This document shows, piece after piece, positions 58,603-64,000 of a DNA stretch of 64,000 bases (its first letter is position 1; the number at the start of each line of letters is the position of its first letter). The notes below the pieces were generated by a model, which made no database searches, had not been told where the DNA came from, and saw only the letters and a program-made list of their open reading frames with translations. This stretch comes from JAHELQ01 sp965603365 (GTDB lineage: Bacteria; Acidobacteriota; Aminicenantia; UBA2199), in NCBI GenBank assembly GCA_965603365.1, contig CBFDCR010000014.1:20757-84756 (forward strand), written 5' to 3'. A program made the position numbers and the translations under genes.

Positions 58603-61464
58603 CTACAACTGGCACCGCACAACACGAAAGCCGATGCTGCTGCCCCAGAAAGGAGGGTCGTTGAGGCTGCGGGCGGAACAACGGAGGCTGCCCACACCGT
58701 TGATCCACGAGCCGCCGCGCAGCGCACGATATCCTTTTCTATCGTCAACCCAATTCTCCATCCACTCCCAGACATTACCGGCCATTTCCATTAAGCCTTC
58801 CGGCGTGGCCCCCTCCGGGTAGCGGCCCACCGGCGTGGTGGCGCCGACATTTCCGCCGTAATTGCCCAGATTGGGGTTGGGTTCGCCCTTATCCTTCGGC
58901 CAGGGGTACTTGCGCAGGGAGCCGTCCGGCTCTCGCCCGGCCGCGGCCCACAGCCACTCCCACTCGTTGGGCAGCCGGTAGAGGGAGGCGATTTGTTCAA
59001 TATCCAAATCTTTCAAATCGCCGCGGCGGGCCGCGTCCAGGCAGGAGAGCCAGAAGCCGTAGGCCCGGGCCGCATACCAGGTGACCCCCACCACCGGCTG
59101 GTCCTCCCCCCGGAACCGTTTGTCCTCATCATATTGGGAACGGAATTTCACCGGCCACTCCTCAAAATCAGTACCCAGATACCTAACAAACTCTTTGATA
59201 GAACCGGCAAAAGGATTCAGTGCTGCCGAAAAAGTTCTCCTGGGCAGCCATTCTTCCAGTTTTTTTTCTTTGCCCGACAGGTAGGCGATGAAGCGGCGGT
59301 AGCACCTGTTGGTGACCGGGTATTTGCAGAAGTACATATCGGGTACGGTGATCTCTTTACCGGTGACCGAATAGTGATAGCTGCCGCCGGGGATCAGGAT
59401 GTACTCCACGTTGTCCTCGAAGGGGTTGCGAAAGGACGACGGGCGTTTGGCCGGTACCTCGCCGGGGGCGGCCCTCTCTATCCCCGGCCCTGTTATGCCC
59501 AATATCCCGGCAGCGATGTCTTCCGCATAACCGCAATTGACTTCACTCCAATTATGCTTATCCGCCTGGCGGATCGCCTGTGCCGCCTCCGGGACAGCGA
59601 CGATCCTCAGGCAGTTCAAGACATAACGAAGCCGGCGCTGATCCAGGTTTTTGTTTTCCAGACACTCGATTAAGCCGTCGAGTTTCCGCTGCGGGGCCTC
59701 CCTGACCAGGTTTTCCAGCAAGGTCTGCTGCCGGTTATCGAGCTCCCGGCTCAACGGTAATTTAAAAAAGAGACGCATAAAACCGTCAAATAACTCGGCA
59801 TCGGCCTGGCCGATAAAGAAGCGCAGCGGCTCCTCCCACCACTCGTCAGCGAAATAACGGACAAACGCCTGCAGCCGTTTTTTTGACCTGGACGCCTCCT
59901 TGCCCATTTGCAGGGCTGCCAGGAATTCCCGGAAGGACTTGTGGCGGAATATATAGTGATCTTCGCCGTGATCGTCGAGCAGCCCGGCCCGGTCCCTTAA
60001 GTTGATACAGAACGCCTCCGGCGTGGGCTGCCCTTCCATGTCCTGTAGAATTTCTGCCATCCGCCGATGGACAGGGGTCCTGGGGGCCTCGTCCTGCCGC
60101 AAGGTCTCCTGCATCCACAGCGCCACCGGCGCCAGGGCCAGGACCGCCTTTTTGGCCGGCAGCAGCGGTTCCAGCTCCCGGTGGCGGTCCCGGTAGTCCA
60201 GCATATAATGCAAGGCCGCCTCAAATAGTTCCCAGCGGGTACCGGGAAGGTATTTACGGTAGAGCCAGAGAATGGCCATGATCTGCAGCAGCATGGGCAC
60301 CCGGGCCAGTTCCCACAAGCTTTTATTATCCGGCTGTTTCAAAAAGTCGATGACCTTCTTCGCCCGTATCTCCGCCTGCTTCCGCTGGATCTCCCTCGAC
60401 TCTTTTTCTCCCCTATCCCCATCGGATTTTTTGCTTAAAAAGGCGGCCCGGAACCACTTTATCAAAAACTCCTCCCGCTGCCGGGGTGAAAAATCCATGA
60501 TATCTGCCCGCAGGTGAGGGCACTCCAGGCGGATAAAATCCCCTTGCCGGTAACCGGTCTCCCGCGAGGTCACCACGAAAAATGCGTTTCCTAGATTTCC
60601 CAGCGCACGTTCGATCCAGCGGCAGACCGTTTGGCGCTGCTTCGGATCGCTGACTTCATCCAATCCATCCAGCAGCACCAGGGTTTTACGCTTATTGAGC
60701 CAGGAGCGAAAGTCTTCGGCCTCTATACCCAGGTGGGCGGTTTCGGGCCGTTCCGCCAGGCTCTGCCAGAGCAAGGCCGGCTGCTGCTCCGGCATCTTCA
60801 ATTCCCGCAGGGGAAGAAAGAGGGGGAATATTTTTGAGTTAAAACCCAGTTTTTTTTGCTCTTTTCTCAAGCAGCACAGGCCGTAATACTTCAACAAGGT
60901 GGTCTTGCCGGAACCGGGATCGCCGATGATCAGGAGCAGGCGGTGATCTCCCCGGATCGCCCGCTCCACCACCGCTTCCGCCGAGAGATATTGTTCCTCC
61001 CGGTCGTGCCGGGAACCGGTCTCGGCGATGCTTAGTGAGATAAAGGCATCGTCCAGGCGAACTTCGACATTCTCGATTGCCAGCGACCCCGGCAGCCCCA
61101 TCTTGCCCAGCTCCTTTTCTAAGGCCAGACGGTACTGCTTCTCCGCCCGCCGTTTACCCTTCTTCCTGCCCCTTTTTTCAAAAATACCCTGAAAAAACCC
61201 CCTGACAGCAAATATAACACCCAGCAACCCCAGCAGCAAGGATACAATCGCAATCTTTAATTCCAGGCTGAGCCGACTTTTCGGCTCTGTTTTTTCCTGT
61301 GGTTGTGCCTCATCTGCCCCTTCAACCACCTTCCGGGCCTCCTCCTGTTGAGGAACCGGAGCGGATTCCTGGGCCGCACCCGGTACCCTGCCCAGGCATA
61401 CGAGAAAAACAGCCACCACTACCAAGACAATTTTTCCTTTTCCCTTGATCATATTCATATTCAT
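58603..61464 (-). CDS. NACHT NTPase with C-terminal FGE/C-type-lectin-fold domain, likely DGR target
   Basis: 953 residues from ATG 61464 (GGGGA upstream; the frame's earlier ATG at 61506 lies on the promoter). N-terminal signal-like helix, Pro/Glu-rich stretch, a TM helix (IAIVSLLLGLLGVIFAV), then NACHT: Walker A GDPGSGKTTLLKYY (about 181), Walker B TLVLLDGLDEVSD (about 265). After helical repeats comes a formylglycine-generating-enzyme-like domain (about 687-953) ending GNVWEWMENW, RALRGGSW, RCSARSLND, GFRVVR. This end is where diversity-generating retroelements mutate their targets. No reverse transcriptase is in the window. Confidence 0.85.
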   Translation of the reverse strand: MNMNMIKGKGKIVLVVVAVFLVCLGRVPGAAQESAPVPQQEEARKVVEGADEAQPQEKTEPKSRLSLELKIAIVSLLLGLLGVIFAVRGFFQGIFEKRGRKKGKRRAEKQYRLALEKELGKMGLPGSLAIENVEVRLDDAFISLSIAETGSRHDREEQYLSAEAVVERAIRGDHRLLLIIGDPGSGKTTLLKYYGLCCLRKEQKKLGFNSKIFPLFLPLRELKMPEQQPALLWQSLAERPETAHLGIEAEDFRSWLNKRKTLVLLDGLDEVSDPKQRQTVCRWIERALGNLGNAFFVVTSRETGYRQGDFIRLECPHLRADIMDFSPRQREEFLIKWFRAAFLSKKSDGDRGEKESREIQRKQAEIRAKKVIDFLKQPDNKSLWELARVPMLLQIMAILWLYRKYLPGTRWELFEAALHYMLDYRDRHRELEPLLPAKKAVLALAPVALWMQETLRQDEAPRTPVHRRMAEILQDMEGQPTPEAFCINLRDRAGLLDDHGEDHYIFRHKSFREFLAALQMGKEASRSKKRLQAFVRYFADEWWEEPLRFFIGQADAELFDGFMRLFFKLPLSRELDNRQQTLLENLVREAPQRKLDGLIECLENKNLDQRRLRYVLNCLRIVAVPEAAQAIRQADKHNWSEVNCGYAEDIAAGILGITGPGIERAAPGEVPAKRPSSFRNPFEDNVEYILIPGGSYHYSVTGKEITVPDMYFCKYPVTNRCYRRFIAYLSGKEKKLEEWLPRRTFSAALNPFAGSIKEFVRYLGTDFEEWPVKFRSQYDEDKRFRGEDQPVVGVTWYAARAYGFWLSCLDAARRGDLKDLDIEQIASLYRLPNEWEWLWAAAGREPDGSLRKYPWPKDKGEPNPNLGNYGGNVGATTPVGRYPEGATPEGLMEMAGNVWEWMENWVDDRKGYRALRGGSWINGVGSLRCSARSLNDPPFWGSSIGFRVVRCQL
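58606..58726 (-). other. Candidate DGR variable region
   Basis: The last about 40 codons of the NACHT-FGE gene. Between RGGSW and GFRVV many positions are NNC codons (ATC, AAC, GGC, AGC, CTC, GAC, TTC), as expected if AAC codons of a template repeat were mutagenised at adenines. Template repeat not found here. Confidence 0.6.
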
Positions 61465-61485
61465 CGGTTTTCCCCAAAGACCAAT

Positions 61486-61513
61486 TTTATAAGAATCCAC
61501 CATCAAATGTCAA
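61486..61513 (-). promoter_or_regulatory. Promoter of the NACHT-FGE gene
   Basis: TTGACA (61508-61513), 16 bp, TATAAA (61486-61491). Confidence 0.6.
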
Positions 61514-61605
61514 CAACATACGTTAGAAAAATGGGGGCGGGTATTATTTGATAAGGCAGACTAACCTCTATTTATCATAGCTGGGTTTCGGGGTTTTGTT
61601 AATCT

Positions 61606-61851
61606 TCAATTGATTGTCTCACCGTTTTTCCATATTTCATATTCGCTCAAATCGAGATCATCATTCCAGCTTATCCCATAACCGCCGGCATCGACCTTTA
61701 CCTGTTTGAAAAAACTCTCATTCTTCAAACCATAGAAAACCGGGTTATCAAAGTTTCTCTTGAAATCGTATTTCTTTTTCACACCATTGTCAAATTTCAC
61801 AATCAGAATATAATCCCTATCTACCTCAATCTCTTTTATCTTTGGATACAT
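61606..61851 (-). CDS. DUF2442 protein
   Basis: 81 residues from ATG 61851 (GGGGCGATAG upstream). PKIKEIEVDRDYILIVKFDN, GISWNDDLDLSEYEIW are DUF2442 features, a small beta-rich family. It follows the DUF4160 gene by 19 bp in one operon; the two families are regularly adjacent and may form a TA-like pair. Function unknown. Confidence 0.82.
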   Translation of the reverse strand: MYPKIKEIEVDRDYILIVKFDNGVKKKYDFKRNFDNPVFYGLKNESFFKQVKVDAGGYGISWNDDLDLSEYEIWKNGETIN

Positions 61852-61870
61852 TCTATCGCCCCATACCTCT

Positions 61871-62119
61871 TTATTCCAACCCCGGCAACTTTTTAAATTC
61901 TTTCGTCTCCCACATCCCAATTAAATCACCCTTATACATCTGCTGCCATTCCCTCACCAACTTGACCGCTCTCCCGGGCAAATCACCTTCTATCAATTCC
62001 ATGGTATTTAAATCGAACACACCGTTATATTCTCCATAAATGGCATGAAAATGAGGAGGGAGATGATCACTGAAATACATTTTCACTACAATTCCATAAA
62101 ACCTGGCTATTACTGGCAC
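61871..62119 (-). CDS. DUF4160 protein
   Basis: 82 residues from a GTG at 62119 (VPVIARFYGIVVKMYFSDH, LPPHFHAIYGEYN, REWQQMYKGDLIGMWE), the normal start of DUF4160; the longer frame lacks similarity. AAGGAG lies ten bases upstream. First gene of the DUF4160-DUF2442 operon. The conserved PPHFHA stretch could bind metal or be catalytic; unknown. Confidence 0.85.
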   Translation of the reverse strand: MPVIARFYGIVVKMYFSDHLPPHFHAIYGEYNGVFDLNTMELIEGDLPGRAVKLVREWQQMYKGDLIGMWETKEFKKLPGLE

Positions 62120-62144
62120 AACACTACTTCTCCTTAATGAATAA

Positions 62145-62173
62145 ATAATAGTACACTTTTGAAATAATTTCAA
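62145..62173 (-). promoter_or_regulatory. Promoter with palindromic operator, DUF4160/DUF2442
   Basis: TTGAAA (62168-62173), 17 bp, TATTAT (62145-62150). TTGAAATAATTTCAA at 62159-62173 is a perfect 15-bp palindrome over the -35. Confidence 0.6.
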
Positions 62174-62229
62174 GGAAAAAAATTGGACAAAAAAATTGGA
62201 CTGTCCCCTTCCGCCCCCACCTGGACCAG

Positions 62230-62973
62230 CAGTGGGAACCTCACCCACTGGAAGAAATACTGGAGAATCACCCCCAGATTGCCGAGGGGATTATCCAGAA
62301 AATAGAGGCAGCCAAAAAAAAGATCCTGCCCCTATTCAATCAATATTTGCAGCACGGTTATTATCCGTACTTTAAGGAGTTTGACAACATCGATCTGTTC
62401 AACATCACCCTGGAGCAAAATATTCACACCGCCATAGAGAACGATTTACAGGCCATCTTTCCCAATCTAAACGGCGTCAGCATTAAAAAGCTGCAGAAGC
62501 TGGTTTCGTTTATCTCCGAATCGGTGCCCTTTACCCCGGACTTAAAAAAGTTGAAACGGCTGCTGGATATCGGTGACGAGCGCACCCTCAAACAATACCT
62601 CAAATTCCTGGAAGATGCAGGTATCATTTTGACGGTGTCGAAAAAGGGTAGAAGTCTGAGTCTGCTGGAAAAACCGGAGAAGATCTACCTCCACAATACC
62701 AACCTGGCATATGCCATCGGCAGCCCGGACCGCATCCAGAAAGGGAATATCCGGGAGAATTTTTTCGCCAACATCCTGTCCGCCGCCCACCGCCTCACCA
62801 CCGCCGACCAGGGTGATTTCCGGGTCGATGACACCTACACCTTTGAAGTGGGCGGCCCCAAAAAGACTTTCAACCAGATCAAGGATGTAAAAAACAGCTA
62901 CCTGGCCATAGACGACCTCGAAACCGGCTACCGCCACCGCATCCCCCTCTGGCTCTTCGGCTTCCTCTACTAA
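62230..62973 (+). pseudogene. 5'-truncated copy of the DUF4143-type ATPase
   Basis: Encodes the last 247 residues of the ATPase at 56813-58048 with no amino-acid change, but lacks the whole AAA domain and promoter. The open frame from an internal start (62347) is 208 codons. It is the right half of a recent duplication that brackets the NACHT-FGE gene. Confidence 0.92.
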
Positions 62974-63112
62974 AAAATCCCCCCAAAGGCCACTTTTCGC
63001 CGGTACAATACGACAGAATGCCGTTACAATGCGATATATTTCCGCTCCCCACGACATTTTTGCGGTACAACACCCCATTTTGGCGTTACCACACGCCATA
63101 TTGAAGGTCCCA
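62974..63112. repeat. Contracted copy of array 3
   Basis: Contains about six of the twelve units of array 3; 124 bp (six units) are missing, with the joint inside the shared ACAACAC of two units. Confidence 0.88.
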
Positions 63113-63174
63113 TTACCCCCACCGAGGCAGATATCCAAAAAATAAATCAGCCACAGATGCGGCATAAAGTAATG

Positions 63175-63192
63175 AAGTCTTGCACCGTGCAG
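63175..63192. repeat. 18-bp dispersed repeat, copy 2
   Basis: AAGTCTTGCACCGTGCAG, identical to 14488-14505. Confidence 0.55.
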
Positions 63193-63292
63193 AGTTTCGG
63201 TTCCCCCTTCGGTTGCCATAGGGGGTGAACGAGGGGGAATGTAGAAAATAGATTGTGGTGGGGCCCACAGAAAGGTGCGGCAGATTTAGATG

Positions 63293-63320
63293 GTAGGGGA
63301 CGCAGATCTGCGTCCCCTAC
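63293..63320. repeat. 28-bp perfect palindrome
   Basis: Half-site GTAGGGGACGCAGA and its exact complement with no spacer. A degenerate relative is at 50304-50336. Apart from these repeats, 63113-63458 shows nothing I can interpret. Confidence 0.75.
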
Positions 63321-63458
63321 ATCCCGCCCCTTTACTATTACCTATTTGCCTATTTGCCTGATGCCTGGAGTGGCATTCCGGTCTGTCCCCTTTCCGGTTC
63401 GTAAACAGTAATTGTCTTTGGATTGGGGGGCAAGGTTTTGGTTTTTTATGCCGGGTTG

Positions 63459-63486
63459 TTGAAAATATCGGTTGTTGGTGTATAAT
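63459..63486 (+). promoter_or_regulatory. Promoter of MNT/HepT pair, leaderless geometry
   Basis: TTGAAA (63459-63464), 16 bp, TATAAT (63481-63486); seven bases to ATG 63494. Confidence 0.65.
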
Positions 63487-63493
63487 ATGGGGC

Positions 63494-63817
63494 ATGGAGA
63501 TTCATGATAAAGAGATTATGCAGATACTTGGGCAGCATAGGGATATATTACAAAAATACCGGGTAAAAAAAATCGGTTTATTTGGATCTTTTGGGCGAGG
63601 GGACGAGAAGCGGCAAAGCGACATCGACCTGTTGGTAGAATTTGAGTTATCTAACTTTGATAAAAATTTTTCCGGCTATTACAACAATTACCTAAAATTA
63701 CGAAGAGCCCTGGAAACAATCTTCCAGAAAAGGGTGGACCTGGTCACAAATGATATGATCAGCCCCTACATCGAACCACTTATTCAACATGACATCCAGT
63801 ACCTTGAAACAGCTTAA
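63494..63817 (+). CDS. MNT-type nucleotidyltransferase antitoxin
   Basis: 107 residues with GLFGSFGRGDEKRQSDIDLL (GSx10DxD) near residues 28-47, the MNT active site. It overlaps the following HepT gene by 29 nt. In MntA-HepT systems the antitoxin adds AMP groups to a Tyr near the toxin's active site. The ATG lies seven bases after the -10 box, so a leaderless message is likely. Confidence 0.9.
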   Translation: MEIHDKEIMQILGQHRDILQKYRVKKIGLFGSFGRGDEKRQSDIDLLVEFELSNFDKNFSGYYNNYLKLRRALETIFQKRVDLVTNDMISPYIEPLIQHDIQYLETA

Positions 63818-64000
63818 ACCTTTCCTAAATCACATCCTGGACGAGGCCAGTTATCTCATTCGTCATTCAGCAAACATTTCCTATTCCAGATTTTTTGAAA
63901 ACGAAACTCTTAAACGAAGCTTCGTTCGCTCGCTTGAGGTCATCGGGGAGGCGGCCAAAAATATTCCAGATGATTTCCGGGATGAACATCCTGATATCCC
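63789..64000 (+). CDS. HepT-family HEPN toxin, cut by window end
   Basis: At least 70 residues are visible from ATG 63789: LKQLKPFLNHILDEASYLIR, then RSFVRSLEVIGEAAKNIPDD, the DUF86/HepT signature. The catalytic Rx4HxY motif would follow beyond the window. Predicted RNase toxin of the MNT/HepT pair. Confidence 0.85.
   Translation, partial: MTSSTLKQLKPFLNHILDEASYLIRHSANISYSRFFENETLKRSFVRSLEVIGEAAKNIPDDFRDEHPDI

Noticed and set aside
58433..58822. 129-codon plus frame before the NACHT gene's 3' end
   Set aside because: Antisense to the FGE domain with no ribosome site or similarity.

Overview
The window comes from a Gram-negative bacterium of moderate G+C content: it encodes LpxA (lipid A), an RND/MFP/TolC tripartite pump, LspA/Lgt/LepB lipoprotein and secretion enzymes, and many signal-peptide proteins. 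The phylum cannot be fixed from sequence alone. Archaeal/spirochaete-type PheRS subunits, 6-bladed beta-propeller and CocE-type secreted proteins, and a dense load of toxin-antitoxin (TA) genes and gene remnants would fit an uncultured lineage such as Aminicenantes or a relative, but this is inference. No rRNA, tRNA, CRISPR array or transposase was seen.

Layout. 1-4.4 kb: a 3'-cut FHA-sigma54-type regulator lacking the GAFTGA loop, a HEPN/MNT pair, an orphan Phd antitoxin and an AbiE type IV TA pair. 4.5-10.8 kb: a tetR-tolC-mfp-rnd efflux operon behind a consensus promoter with a palindromic operator. 10.9-14.4 kb: a secreted protein and a BlaR1/BlaI-type sensor-repressor pair with three matching operators. 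14.5-18.2 kb: two VapBC pairs around a broken sulfotransferase gene and a DUF4143 ATPase. 18.2-25.2 kb: housekeeping genes (pheT, pheS, lepB, a PspC protein, an MsrB-MsrA fusion, lpxA). 25.3-36 kb: a broken HEPN/MNT pair, a large alpha/beta hydrolase, a Cry-toxin-like protein with a jacalin-like lectin domain, a beta-propeller protein, a PIN pair, a CocE hydrolase, a matrixin protease and a Toprim fragment. 36-51.6 kb: an immunity island with a SLOG remnant, a HicA-HicB fusion, RloB/RloA, and a three-gene operon (DprA/SLOG-like, nuclease-methyltransferase, SNF2 helicase), followed by AbrB/VapC, DUF4258/DUF2283 and a TIR/NDT-like-LamG protein. 51.7-56.7 kb: an S41 protease and an operon in which ileS is collapsed to its two ends ahead of lspA, lgt and an RluD-type synthase. 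56.8-64 kb: a DUF4143 ATPase, a NACHT-FGE protein that looks like the target of a diversity-generating retroelement, a DUF4160/DUF2442 pair, a partial near-identical copy of the ATPase, and an MNT/HepT pair cut by the window edge.

Main novelty candidates are: (i) three unrelated arrays of degenerate tandem repeats with a 21-nt period, two directly after and one about 165 bp after a stop codon, one of which exists in a second copy shortened by about six units; (ii) a Cry domain-I plus jacalin-lectin protein; (iii) the NACHT-FGE gene with an NNC-codon variable region inside a recent direct duplication; (iv) the DprA-like/methyltransferase/SNF2 operon with an abnormal P-loop, bracketed by copies of a neighbouring gene's 5' end; (v) repeated placement of an ATG 5-7 nt after a good -10 box, suggesting routine leaderless initiation, mostly at TA genes.
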